Part shown: one piece after another, positions 1-8,377 of the stretch
How the letters are laid out: the number at the start of each line of letters is the position of its first letter
How positions within the stretch are numbered: position 1 is the first letter of the stretch
NCBI GenBank assembly: GCA_964470615.1
Contig: CAYYDH010000002.1
Coordinates: forward strand, 1 to 36,341
From: CAYYDH01 sp964470615
GTDB lineage: Bacteria > Patescibacteriota > Minisyncoccia > Minisyncoccales > GWA2-38-27
DNA length: 36,341 nucleotides
Direction: 5' to 3'
The notes under the pieces: generated by a model
Told to the model about the DNA's origin: nothing
Database searches by the model: none
The model's input: only the letters and a program-made list of their open reading frames with translations
Program-made: the position numbers and the translations under genes

Positions 1-1
1 A

Positions 2-3000
2 ACCTATGTTGATAACATCGCTGATGCGGATTTAACTGGAACAGCGACAGAGGGATTTTGGAGACCCAATACGACAAATTCCGTATTCTTGGTTGACGGA
101 GTTTCGGCGGCAGTTATAAGCGACAGGGCGACCGTGTTCGGTGCGGGTGCAAAGGCGGGGCTTCAAGGAGTTGCTTTTGGACAAACCGCAGGAGCAGCCT
201 TAACCACAGGGGCATTAAACACTTTGATAGGAAACGGCACGGGCGACCAACTGACAACAGGAGGCTCAAATACCTATGTAGGCGACAATGCGGGTGGGCA
301 AGTAGTAGCAACAATCTCAAGTTGCACAGGTGTTGGAAGAAATGCCTTATATGCTACAGGTAGTTATAGTGTTGGCGTAGGATATTTATCTGCTGGATAT
401 AGCACAGGAATTGCCAATACTGCAATAGGTTATCAGGCAGGGCAAGGTGTAAGTGCAACAAGTAATTTTACCTATTCCACGTTTCTTGGATATAGGGCCG
501 GAAAAGAGTTTACAACTGGCGACAGGGCAATTTATATAGGTTCTAATGCCGGATATTACCAAACCACCGCCAATGACATACTGCTTATAGGAAATCAAGA
601 CTATGGTAACGCCGCAACAGAGCTGACTAACTCTATTATCTATGGGGTTATGGCAGCTACGCCTGCAAGTCAAAGCATAACTTTTAATGTTGGAAGCGCT
701 GATTTTGGAGCGGGCAACCTCACCACCACAGGCACAGGAACATTCAACAGCGTTAATATCGGCGGTGCGGCGACATTTCCTTTATATATTACAGCTACAT
801 CATCAACAGATAACTATGGCAGGATGGCAGACATAGTAAGGACAAATTTTGACTTGTCAGGTGGATATACCCAATATGCTGTTGACATACTCGCAAGAGC
901 TACAACTGGCGGCTCAAGAGGGATGTATGCTCTTAGTTTCCAATCAGGGTATTACGGAGCAGAAGCACAAACAGGAAGTATTTCTGGTATATATGGTCAG
1001 GTTTATAATGCAGGAACGGGTGATACGGGGACATCAGCGGCAATAGCAGGAAGGGTATATCTTGACGCCAATAGTCCTACAGTAGCAGGAACTTACTATG
1101 GACTTCAAACTGGCGGATATATTGTCAACACCAAAACAGGAACAGTTACCACTTATGTGGGACACAGGGACGGCGGTATAAACGCAGAAGATGGAACAGT
1201 AACAAATGCCTACAATATACAGACAGGCGCTCATACAGTAGACGGCGGCACTCTTACAAACGCTTATGGAGTTTATATAGGAAATCAAACAAACGCCACG
1301 ACAAGGAATATGGGTCTTGTATTATATGGAGATACCGATGTTTCCTCCAGATTAACCAGTGGAGCGGCAATAGTATTTGGTGCAGGATTTGATGCGGCGA
1401 TAGGATATGACGGGACAAATCTTGTTATAAATCCCTCACTTGTAGGAACTGGGAATTTGATAATCGGGACAGGAAAGGCGGCAACGGACTATTCCTTAAC
1501 CTTTGATGGTGAAACAAACGACGGTGTCTTTACTTGGATGGAAGACGAAGACTACTTCCAATTCTCTGACGATATCTTAATGAGCTCTGCTGAGAACATC
1601 TACTTTAGAGATACAGCTATCTCCATTAACTCTGCTGACGACGGACACATCGATTTTACAGCAGACGTAAGCGTTGACTTTAATACCCCATTATTGGCGC
1701 TTGGCTCTGCTGGTCTGACCACCACCGGTAGCATAACAGCCGGAGATATGCAGATAACAGGTACAGGAGTTTTCTCAAAGATACAAATAGACCAGGCTGA
1801 TGTCTATCTCGATAAAGACGGGTCAAACAACCTTATCTTTTCTGATCCTGTGACTGGGACCAAGACATTGGCCCAATTAGCAGCTGGAGGGGGCGGAACT
1901 CCGGGAGGAGATTCTGGAGATATTCAGTATAATAACGGAGGCTCATTCGGCGGATTCGGGGACTGGAACGGGACAACGCTTGATTTGGGCTCAGGCAATC
2001 TGACCACCACCGGTAGCATAACAGCCGGAGATATGCAGATAACAGGTACAGGAGTTTTCTCAAAGATACAAATAGACCAGGCTGATGTCTATCTCGATAA
2101 AGACGGGTCAAACAACCTTATCTTTTCTGATCCTGTGACTGGGACCAAGACACTAGCTGAGCTATCTACTGGAGGAGGCGGGACGCCAGGAGGCTCAGAT
2201 GGTCAGATTCAATATAACAACGGAGGTTCATTCGGAGGAGCTGCTCAGCTTTACTACAGCGATGGCGATAATAGAGTCGGCATAGGGACAGACAGTCCTG
2301 CCGGCACCTTAGACATTAGGGGTACATTAATCGTTGGAGTTGATGATACCGGCCAAGATGTTACTTTTTACGGCGCTACCAGCGGCAGCTATTTCCTTTG
2401 GGATGAAGACCAAGACCAGCTGAGATTGACTCGCAACAGCCACTATCTTTCGCTGTATTATGATGGGACGAACGGTATAATCACTACTGATTCTGGATGG
2501 TTAGAGCTTTCTGGCGCAGGAGGCAATGATGTGTATTTCTTTGACGGAGACGATGTCGGGGAAAACTACGAAGTAAGAGTTTACGGATACATCACAGCAA
2601 CCACTGGAGCGAGCTTTGCTGCTTTTAATCTTGATGATACTAATGATGAGTTTTTGATTGATGTGGCAGATGGTGATGGCAGCACCACTTTGGATGTGGC
2701 TATTAAACTTGATGACACCGGAGGCAGTTCTGTATTTAGAATAAGGGATTCTGCCGGAACAGAGGTTTTTTACGTGGATTCTGATGGATACGCCACAATG
2801 GTCGGTAGCACCGCCAAAACCTTAGTGACAAGAACAAAAGCTGGAGCTGCAAACGAGTCCGACGCAGATGGCGCATTAGTCGTAGATTCTACTAATGGTA
2901 GACTTTATTTCCGCTATGGCAGTGCCTGGCATTATACCAGTCAGACAGCTGGTTTCGAAATCCCGGCCTTTGAAAAAACAGATCCCATTTCAGGGGAGCA

Positions 3001-3682
3001 GATTGAAGTAGGTGATTTTGTGCTAGGCATGGTTAACGACACTTTTTCTGATGGCGCTCGTCACGGTGTATGGGTGAAATGGGATAACGTTAAACAAGAA
3101 TTAATAAAAGAGGTAAGCGGAGGAATATCCCTTGAGATGCTTAGCGGAGAAATGGGACAGGTCACAGAGGGTGATGAAGAAATAGTCGGAGAAACTGGAT
3201 TTGCGTCTTTGGTAAGAAGGGTTTTAGAAAAGCTAGGGCTGTTTGTCCAAGGGGGTATTGCTCAAGCCAAAGAGTTTATCGCCAAAACAATAACAGTCAA
3301 GACAGCCAAGATCGAAAAGATAGAAATGACAGACGCTATAACGGGCGAAGCCTATTGCGCTTGGATTGAAAGAGGAGAGTGGAAAAAAGTGAAGGCAAGT
3401 TGCGACCGGGTAAGATACGTCGATGGGCTAGTAGTTATTGATGGCGAAATCCCAGAAGGAAGTGATGATATCAAGGGCTGTATGGATTCTTACGCCTCGA
3501 ATTATAATCCAGAGGCCACCAAAGATGATGGTTCTTGTCGATATCCTGTTCCAACTCCCACTCCTACTCCAACTCCTGTCCCAACTCCCACTCCAACTCC
3601 AACTCCCACTCCTACTCCTACTCCAACTCCTGTCCCAACTCCGGATCCCGAGCCTGAACCAGAACCAATTCCTGAAGCTTAA
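2..3682 (+). CDS. Giant tail-fibre/YadA-head-like surface protein (5' partial)
   Basis: The reading frame is open from base 2, so the true start lies outside the window and any start near base 89 is an artefact; 1226 residues are visible. The N-terminal part (bases about 130-580) has YadA-head-like repeats of the NTAIGYQAG / STFLGYRAG type. The middle has two copies of a GxIQYNNGGSFGG motif (about 1915-1953 and 2200-2238), familiar from phage tail fibres, and an RVGIGTDSPAGTLDI segment (about 2275-2319). A 154-bp segment is duplicated exactly. Near the C terminus there is a probable helical stalk (about 3190-3330), a GCMD..NYNP..DDGSC motif (3476-3544) known from secreted Bacteroidota and CPR proteins, and a Pro-Thr tail ending in acidic DPEPEP. 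No C-terminal membrane anchor or LPXTG is present, so attachment to the cell is unexplained. Adhesion or host contact is an inference; the repeat fibre architecture is seen directly. Confidence 0.75.
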   Translation, partial: TYVDNIADADLTGTATEGFWRPNTTNSVFLVDGVSAAVISDRATVFGAGAKAGLQGVAFGQTAGAALTTGALNTLIGNGTGDQLTTGGSNTYVGDNAGGQVVATISSCTGVGRNALYATGSYSVGVGYLSAGYSTGIANTAIGYQAGQGVSATSNFTYSTFLGYRAGKEFTTGDRAIYIGSNAGYYQTTANDILLIGNQDYGNAATELTNSIIYGVMAATPASQSITFNVGSADFGAGNLTTTGTGTFNSVNIGGAATFPLYITATSSTDNYGRMADIVRTNFDLSGGYTQYAVDILARATTGGSRGMYALSFQSGYYGAEAQTGSISGIYGQVYNAGTGDTGTSAAIAGRVYLDANSPTVAGTYYGLQTGGYIVNTKTGTVTTYVGHRDGGINAEDGTVTNAYNIQTGAHTVDGGTLTNAYGVYIGNQTNATTRNMGLVLYGDTDVSSRLTSGAAIVFGAGFDAAIGYDGTNLVINPSLVGTGNLIIGTGKAATDYSLTFDGETNDGVFTWMEDEDYFQFSDDILMSSAENIYFRDTAISINSADDGHIDFTADVSVDFNTPLLALGSAGLTTTGSITAGDMQITGTGVFSKIQIDQADVYLDKDGSNNLIFSDPVTGTKTLAQLAAGGGGTPGGDSGDIQYNNGGSFGGFGDWNGTTLDLGSGNLTTTGSITAGDMQITGTGVFSKIQIDQADVYLDKDGSNNLIFSDPVTGTKTLAELSTGGGGTPGGSDGQIQYNNGGSFGGAAQLYYSDGDNRVGIGTDSPAGTLDIRGTLIVGVDDTGQDVTFYGATSGSYFLWDEDQDQLRLTRNSHYLSLYYDGTNGIITTDSGWLELSGAGGNDVYFFDGDDVGENYEVRVYGYITATTGASFAAFNLDDTNDEFLIDVADGDGSTTLDVAIKLDDTGGSSVFRIRDSAGTEVFYVDSDGYATMVGSTAKTLVTRTKAGAANESDADGALVVDSTNGRLYFRYGSAWHYTSQTAGFEIPAFEKTDPISGEQIEVGDFVLGMVNDTFSDGARHGVWVKWDNVKQELIKEVSGGISLEMLSGEMGQVTEGDEEIVGETGFASLVRRVLEKLGLFVQGGIAQAKEFIAKTITVKTAKIEKIEMTDAITGEAYCAWIERGEWKKVKASCDRVRYVDGLVVIDGEIPEGSDDIKGCMDSYASNYNPEATKDDGSCRYPVPTPTPTPTPVPTPTPTPTPTPTPTPTPVPTPDPEPEPEPIPEA
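1714..1867 (+). repeat. 154-bp perfect direct repeat, copy 1
   Basis: Identical base for base to 1999-2152, 285 bp downstream and in the same reading frame (95 codons offset). It encodes a TTGSITAGDMQITGTG... module followed by a FSKIQIDQADVYLDKDG segment. The flanking IQYNNGG segments are also related but have diverged. Confidence 0.95.
1999..2152 (+). repeat. 154-bp perfect direct repeat, copy 2
   Basis: Second copy of the 1714-1867 segment. Identity ends at base 2153, where the first copy reads CATTGGCC and this one CACTAGCT. Absence of even synonymous differences points to a recent duplication or gene conversion inside the fibre gene. Confidence 0.95.
3545..3642 (+). repeat. Pro-Thr coding hexanucleotide repeat
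   Basis: Low-complexity CCNACT-type hexamer array encoding alternating Pro and Thr (with two Val interruptions), followed by an Asp/Glu-Pro tail. A higher-order period of 54 bp is visible, since CCTGTCCCAACT recurs at that spacing. Probably an extended wall- or glycan-spanning stalk, and a likely site of length variation. Confidence 0.85.
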
Positions 3683-3711
3683 TCAGTTTAATAATAATTT
3701 ACAAATTACCA

Positions 3712-4329
3712 ATGATATTAGTTAAAACAAAAAAAGAAAGGATAAAATTGGCTGTTTTGGTTATAACCGCCTTAATCATCGGGACAATAGTTGTCGGGTA
3801 TTTGATCAGAGGAGAGAATCCTAAAAAACAGGAACCTAACGCAAAAGAGAAATTAGAACAGATGAATTCTCAAACAGGTGAGATATCGGTTGTCCAAGGG
3901 GAGGAAATAAACAAAGAATACTCTTTTAAGGATTTTACCGGAAAATCTTTAAGAGATATCCCAGTTGAAGAGCTTAATAGCAGCATAATAATGGGCAGCT
4001 GTTTTTATCAAGAGAATAAACCCAATACTAAAGTGTTTCCTGATAATATGAGAGGGGTTGTTTTTAAAAGATGCAATCTTGATAACGCGTATATTCCTCC
4101 TGGAAACATGGTTGTTCTTGAGGGAGCAGATAAGTGCAGCAACAAAAACCTCAAAGAGCAGAATGACTGGGAAATGTGGATTGTTGATGGAAATATGAAT
4201 CCCATAGAGCCATTGGACAAAGAAGATAGAATAGCAGCAGGAGTAAGCATAGATCCAAAAGATATTCCCGCTAGAAGGTTTACCGAAGAAGAAAGAAGAA
4301 AGTTTGACGAAAAATTACTTGGACTATGA
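3712..4329 (+). CDS. Membrane-anchored protein with phage-type CNLDNxxIPPGN motif
   Basis: A 205-residue protein with a basic N terminus and one membrane segment at about residues 13-32, then a soluble and presumably extracytoplasmic domain. Residues 81-135 contain a block (IPVEELNSS, GSCFYQ, FPDNMRGVVF, CNLDNAYIPPGN) that I recognise from small phage and prophage proteins of unknown role. It resembles one or two degenerate pentapeptide turns. Cysteines at 97, 121 and 142 could be structural. The start at 3712 is 29 bases after the fibre gene stop and has no Shine-Dalgarno; the stop overlaps the next start as ATGA. It probably belongs with the flanking surface proteins. Molecular function is unknown. 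Confidence 0.7.
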   Translation: MILVKTKKERIKLAVLVITALIIGTIVVGYLIRGENPKKQEPNAKEKLEQMNSQTGEISVVQGEEINKEYSFKDFTGKSLRDIPVEELNSSIIMGSCFYQENKPNTKVFPDNMRGVVFKRCNLDNAYIPPGNMVVLEGADKCSNKNLKEQNDWEMWIVDGNMNPIEPLDKEDRIAAGVSIDPKDIPARRFTEEERRKFDEKLLGL

Positions 4330-5726
4330 AAATAAATAAAATAATAATTATTCTATCAGTTGTCCTTTTCTTCTCCCCCATCCTCGCCAGGGCTGCAATT
4401 GCTGACAACACTGTCTGGGAGTTCAGGGCGACAGGAAGCAATAACAACGGAGGAGGATTCTACAACAGGAATCCTGGGACAAGCGTTGACTATTCCCAGC
4501 AAGACGCAGCCCAGCTTAATTTAACTAACTTAGCAACAAATGGAGCAGGAACAGGATTAAGCTCAGTCACAGGAGGGTTTACTGCTGCTATGGTAGGAAA
4601 CATCATCAATATCACAGCTGGAACAGGCTTTACCCCTGGCTGGTACGAAATCACAGCCTATGCAGATACCAACAACGTGACAATAGATAGAAGCGCTGGA
4701 GCCAGCGCCTCTTCTGGCACAGGATACATTGGAGGGGCCAGGGCTGTTCCCACTGACGCTTTCTTTGAACAGCTGACAGCAGGAAACATAGTATATTTTA
4801 AGATAGGGACTTATACGTTGACAGAGAATATTATAACTGCGTCTACCGTAGGTACTGCTGCTGATCCTGTTGTTGTTGAAGGATATAACTCCGCAAGGGG
4901 AGACAACCCCACAGGAGACAATAGGCCCACGATTGTTGCTAGTACTTATGACTGGCGATTTGTTGGGTCAGGTAATAATACCTATATGACCTTCCGCAAT
5001 CTAATAGTAACTAGCATTAACTCAAATGGTGCTTTTTACCTTTATGCCTACGCTACTGTAGAGAATTGCAAGGCGATCCAAAGCAGTGCTTCGGCCTACA
5101 ACGCTTTTTATATTGCTAGTGGGTTTGTCAAGATAATAAACTCTGAAGCAGTATCGACAAACGGGAACGCTATCGATGCTCGTGGTTACTCCGAGATTAT
5201 AGGATGCTACATACACGATAGTAGCGTAGGAATCTATACTTACGGCAGCGTCATCCTTATTCTCCACAACATTATTGATACCTGTACGACAGGGATATAC
5301 GGGGGTGATACAAATTATTTTAATAAAGCGGTTATGAATAATACAATATATAATTGCACTACAGGAATATCGGTGACAGTTGCTGAGCGGGGTTGGCTAG
5401 TTGCAAACAACATTATAGATTCTTGTACTACAGGGGCAAGTTGGAGTAGTGAGGTAAAGAATAGTTGGTGGGATTATAACAACTGGCATAACAACGGTAC
5501 TGATGTTTCAAATGTAACAAAAGGAGATAATGCCTTAGCTTTAGACCCTCAATTCACTGACGCTGCCAACGGCGATTTCTCAATTGGGACCAATCTTAAA
5601 GCTCAGGGGTTTTTAGGCGTTTTTCCAGGTTCCTTGTCGACAGGATACCTTGATGTCGGGGCTGCCCAGAGACAGGAGCCCGGCATTCCGGGAATTAAAA
5701 TAAAGGGAGGAGTTAAAATAAAATAA
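4326..5726 (+). CDS. Secreted parallel beta-helix protein
   Basis: A 466-residue protein beginning with a clear signal peptide (KINK, hydrophobic stretch, cleavage probably after ARA at residue 23). Residues about 28-140 form a Gly/Asn/Thr-rich domain beginning VWEFRATGSNNNGGGF with a later GNIINITAGTGF segment, a type I associate with phage and metagenomic surface proteins. Residues about 150-400 carry short beta-strand coils with recurring NNIID/NNTIYNC..GI motifs, typical of right-handed beta-helix (PbH1/NosD-like) folds, followed by a LDPQFTDAANGDFSI capping motif. The C terminus is short and basic (KIKGGVKIK). No catalytic residues of a polysaccharide lyase could be assigned. It overlaps the upstream gene by 4 bases, so the two are translationally coupled. 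A fibre, spike or glycan-binding role is inferred. Confidence 0.75.
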   Translation: MKINKIIIILSVVLFFSPILARAAIADNTVWEFRATGSNNNGGGFYNRNPGTSVDYSQQDAAQLNLTNLATNGAGTGLSSVTGGFTAAMVGNIINITAGTGFTPGWYEITAYADTNNVTIDRSAGASASSGTGYIGGARAVPTDAFFEQLTAGNIVYFKIGTYTLTENIITASTVGTAADPVVVEGYNSARGDNPTGDNRPTIVASTYDWRFVGSGNNTYMTFRNLIVTSINSNGAFYLYAYATVENCKAIQSSASAYNAFYIASGFVKIINSEAVSTNGNAIDARGYSEIIGCYIHDSSVGIYTYGSVILILHNIIDTCTTGIYGGDTNYFNKAVMNNTIYNCTTGISVTVAERGWLVANNIIDSCTTGASWSSEVKNSWWDYNNWHNNGTDVSNVTKGDNALALDPQFTDAANGDFSIGTNLKAQGFLGVFPGSLSTGYLDVGAAQRQEPGIPGIKIKGGVKIK

Positions 5727-5731
5727 AAAGG

Positions 5732-5759
5732 TTGATTTTCTAGGATAATAAATTAAAAT
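5732..5759 (+). promoter_or_regulatory. Candidate promoter for O-antigen ligase-like gene
   Basis: TTGATT (5732-5737), 16-base spacer, TAAAAT (5754-5759), with a predicted leader of about 22 bases. The region is very AT-rich, so chance matches are likely; a TATAAC at 5767-5772 is an alternative. Confidence 0.4.
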
Positions 5760-5787
5760 AATAAAGTATAACTAGTAAAATAAAAAC

Positions 5788-8169
5788 ATGAAAAAAACAT
5801 CTTCTCGGGCCATGGAAATCTGCGAAAAGATTTCAAAGTACAGTATCTACGTTTTAGTGTTTCTTTTGCCTCTTTTCTTTTTACCTTGGACAGCAAATGT
5901 CCTTGATTTCAACAAGCAGCTGTTGCTTATGGTTTTGGTTTTAGTTTCCTTTTTTGCCTGGTGGTTAAGGATTCTAATGGCAGGAGAGTTTAGCTTTAAG
6001 ATAAGCTTAGTTAACTTGGCTCTTGCCGTCTTATTCTTAATTTATCTCTTAGCAACTATTTTCTCTTTGTGGGGATACGGAAGTTTCTGGGGCTTGCCTT
6101 TGAGCGCCTCTGATAGTCTGCTTACTTTGTTATGCTTGGCCATATTCTACCTTGTGCTGGTTAATGTTTTGGAAAAGAAAGAGATCTTTTATTCTTTTCT
6201 GGTGCTTACTGTTTCCGGGCTTTTGGCAATTGCTTTCGGAGTAGCTCAACTTTTCGGAAGATTCCTGCTTCCTTTTGATTTTGCTAAGACAGCTTCCTTC
6301 AACACGATTGGTTCTGTCAACAGCTTAAGTCTGTTCGCGGCTGTTCTGCTTCCCTTGATTATCAGCTTTATCATTAATACCAAGAAGCTGTTAAGGATAG
6401 CTTTTATCGTTTCTGCTGTTTTAAGCGCGCTATTGCTTATTTTAGTCAACTTTTCTATTGCTTGGTGGATTGCGATGATAGGATCTGCCTTGATAATCGT
6501 TTGCGGGACCCAGAGAAGAGAATTTTTTGATAACCGCTGGCTTATTCTGCCAATGTTTTTCTTAGCCTTGGGATTGTTTTTCGGATTTTTCAAGTTCCAG
6601 ATTCCGGGCCTTCCTGCCAGGCCGATTGAAGTTTACTTGAACCAGAAGACCAGCCTATCGATTGGCTGGGAGGCGGTTAAGGCAAGGCCTATTTTAGGTT
6701 CAGGACCTGGTACGTTTGTTTATGATTTTTCTAAGTACAAGAGCTCCGAGTTAAATCAGGGAATATTCTGGAATATAAGGTTTGATTCGCCTTCGTCAAA
6801 GATTGTCAATATTTTGGCGACAACAGGAGTGTTGGGGCTACTTTCTTTTTTAGCCTTGATCGGCCTTTTTATTCTTGAGGGATTGAAATATCTTTTTGGT
6901 ATCTCCATACTGAAGAAAGACCAGGAAGATCAAGCCCCCTCTATTAACGAGCCAATATGGTGGAATTTTGGTTTGGGTATTTTCTCTAGCTTTGTAGCAT
7001 TAACTATCGCCTATTTCATCTATTCGTCCAACCTGACAATGGGCTTTCTCTTTTTCTTGCTCTTAGGAGGTTTTATCTCCATTTTTGCTGCAAAGAAAAA
7101 AGAGTTTACCCTAGAATCATCTTCTTGGCTTACCCTGACTGTTACCTTTGTCTTTACTCTGGTGTTTATCTTTGGTTTGGGCCTTTTTATTCTTGAAGGA
7201 CAAAGATACATAGCTGAAATATTTTATCTTAAAGGAGCTCGGGCTTGGCAAGAGCAAAAGAGCGAAGAAAGCCTTAGTTATCTGGAGGGAGCGATAAGAA
7301 AGAACTCTAAAATGGATTTGTATTGGAGAGAATTATCGCAGATTTACCTCCAAGAGTTGGATAAAGAAGCTAGAAGAACAGATATATCAAAAGAAGAGGT
7401 GAGCCAGATAGCTCAGACAATCATTAACAGCGCGGTAACAGCGGCAAAGAACGCCACTGATTTGAACCCCAGCAATGTTGCCAATTGGTCAGTAAGAGGC
7501 CTTGTTTACCAAAATTTGATTGGGATAGTCGGAGGGATACAAGATTGGACTTCAGATATATATGATGAAGCGATAAAGTTGGAACCGACAAGCCCTTATT
7601 TCCCGACCCAAAAAGGGATTGCTCTCCGTCAAGCTGCTTTTCTTGAAGGGGTTAAGGAAAGCGAAAAAAACTCTTTGCTCGCTGGCGCTAAGGCGCAATT
7701 TGACAGGGCGATTGAGCTGAAATCAGATTATGCTCCCGCTCATTTCCAGATTGCGATGACCTATCAGGCGCAGGGCAAGCAGAAAGAAGCAATTACTAAA
7801 CTGGAAGAAACAAAGAAAATAGCTTCAGCTAACGATATTGGATTGGCCTTCCAATTGGGATTGCTCTATTATCAGTCCAAAGACTATACTTCAGCTAAAA
7901 CAGAGCTGGAGAGAGCAGTCAGCATTAATCCCAACTACTCTAATGCCCTTTATTTCCTAGGGTTAGCCTATGACCAATTAGGACAAAGGCAAAAGGCAAT
8001 TGATGCTTTCCAGAAAGTAGTGGATTTGAATAAGGACAATACCGAGGTCAAGAGCATTCTGTCTAATCTAAAAGCAGGGAAAGCAGCTCTAGACGGCCTT
8101 ACTCCGCAAACAGACACGGTTCCCATAGAAGAGAACCAGCCAGGGGTTAAAACCGGAAACGAAGATTAA
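5788..8169 (+). CDS. O-antigen ligase/polymerase-like membrane protein with C-terminal TPRs
   Basis: A 793-residue protein. The first roughly 470 residues hold about ten to twelve hydrophobic segments. A loop at about residues 290-345 contains a RPILGSGPGTF motif of the Wzy_C/WaaL kind, where the periplasmic loop of O-antigen ligases and polymerases lies. Residues about 475-770 are tetratricopeptide repeats, seen as AIELKSDYAPAHFQIA and AVSINPNYSNALYFLG. Family members transfer or polymerise undecaprenyl-linked glycans. The TPR part is expected on the outer face, where it could hold a protein partner. Its position right after three surface proteins suggests a role in glycosylating or building the envelope, but this is context inference. 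The start has no Shine-Dalgarno. Confidence 0.8.
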   Translation: MKKTSSRAMEICEKISKYSIYVLVFLLPLFFLPWTANVLDFNKQLLLMVLVLVSFFAWWLRILMAGEFSFKISLVNLALAVLFLIYLLATIFSLWGYGSFWGLPLSASDSLLTLLCLAIFYLVLVNVLEKKEIFYSFLVLTVSGLLAIAFGVAQLFGRFLLPFDFAKTASFNTIGSVNSLSLFAAVLLPLIISFIINTKKLLRIAFIVSAVLSALLLILVNFSIAWWIAMIGSALIIVCGTQRREFFDNRWLILPMFFLALGLFFGFFKFQIPGLPARPIEVYLNQKTSLSIGWEAVKARPILGSGPGTFVYDFSKYKSSELNQGIFWNIRFDSPSSKIVNILATTGVLGLLSFLALIGLFILEGLKYLFGISILKKDQEDQAPSINEPIWWNFGLGIFSSFVALTIAYFIYSSNLTMGFLFFLLLGGFISIFAAKKKEFTLESSSWLTLTVTFVFTLVFIFGLGLFILEGQRYIAEIFYLKGARAWQEQKSEESLSYLEGAIRKNSKMDLYWRELSQIYLQELDKEARRTDISKEEVSQIAQTIINSAVTAAKNATDLNPSNVANWSVRGLVYQNLIGIVGGIQDWTSDIYDEAIKLEPTSPYFPTQKGIALRQAAFLEGVKESEKNSLLAGAKAQFDRAIELKSDYAPAHFQIAMTYQAQGKQKEAITKLEETKKIASANDIGLAFQLGLLYYQSKDYTSAKTELERAVSINPNYSNALYFLGLAYDQLGQRQKAIDAFQKVVDLNKDNTEVKSILSNLKAGKAALDGLTPQTDTVPIEENQPGVKTGNED

Positions 8170-8204
8170 GCAGGGCAAAGGTTCAATTTATTCTATTTTA
8201 GCTA

Positions 8205-8233
8205 TTGACAGGGTTTCAAGGAAAGGTTAGAAT
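8205..8233 (+). promoter_or_regulatory. Strong sigma70-type promoter of rpoBC
   Basis: A perfect TTGACA (8205-8210), exactly 17 bases, then TAGAAT (8228-8233). Transcription should begin near 8240, leaving a leader of about 138 bases before the rpoB ATG. It starts 35 bases after the preceding stop codon. Confidence 0.8.
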
Positions 8234-8239
8234 TTAAGT

Positions 8240-8377
8240 TAGTAAACTTCCCTATGATCTTAGGAGATATTTCGATAATAAATATCTCTTTTGGATATTC
8301 TTTGAGCTCAAATCTTTTTTGATAAAATTAAATAGAATTCGTTGCCCTAGGCTAAGGGTTCCTTTTGTTTTTTTATC
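8240..8377 (+). promoter_or_regulatory. Long structured leader of rpoB with a possible leader peptide
   Basis: Predicted 5' UTR. It holds a perfect 9-bp hairpin (GAGATATTT at 8264-8272, 7-base loop, AAATATCTC at 8280-8288) followed by TTTT, a perfect 12-base palindrome TTTGAGCTCAAA (8301-8312), a weak CCCT/AGGG hairpin (8345-8358) before a T-rich run reaching the start codon, and a 22-codon ATG open frame (8254-8322) that spans the first hairpin. A second weak promoter (TTGAGC 8302-8307, TAAAAT 8323-8328) is possible. No known riboswitch or ribosomal-protein leader was recognised. Confidence 0.45.

Noticed and set aside
3545..3642. Short-repeat array as a CRISPR
   Set aside because: Tandem hexamers without spacers, in frame and coding for Pro-Thr; no cas genes are present.
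2..5726. A resident prophage
   Set aside because: Only fibre-like domains are present; there are no capsid, terminase, portal, integrase or lysis genes, and the proteins carry secretion or anchor signals.
8345..8375. Intrinsic terminator directly before rpoB
   Set aside because: The stem is only 4 bp (CCCT/AGGG) with a 6-base loop; the T-rich tract alone is not enough.
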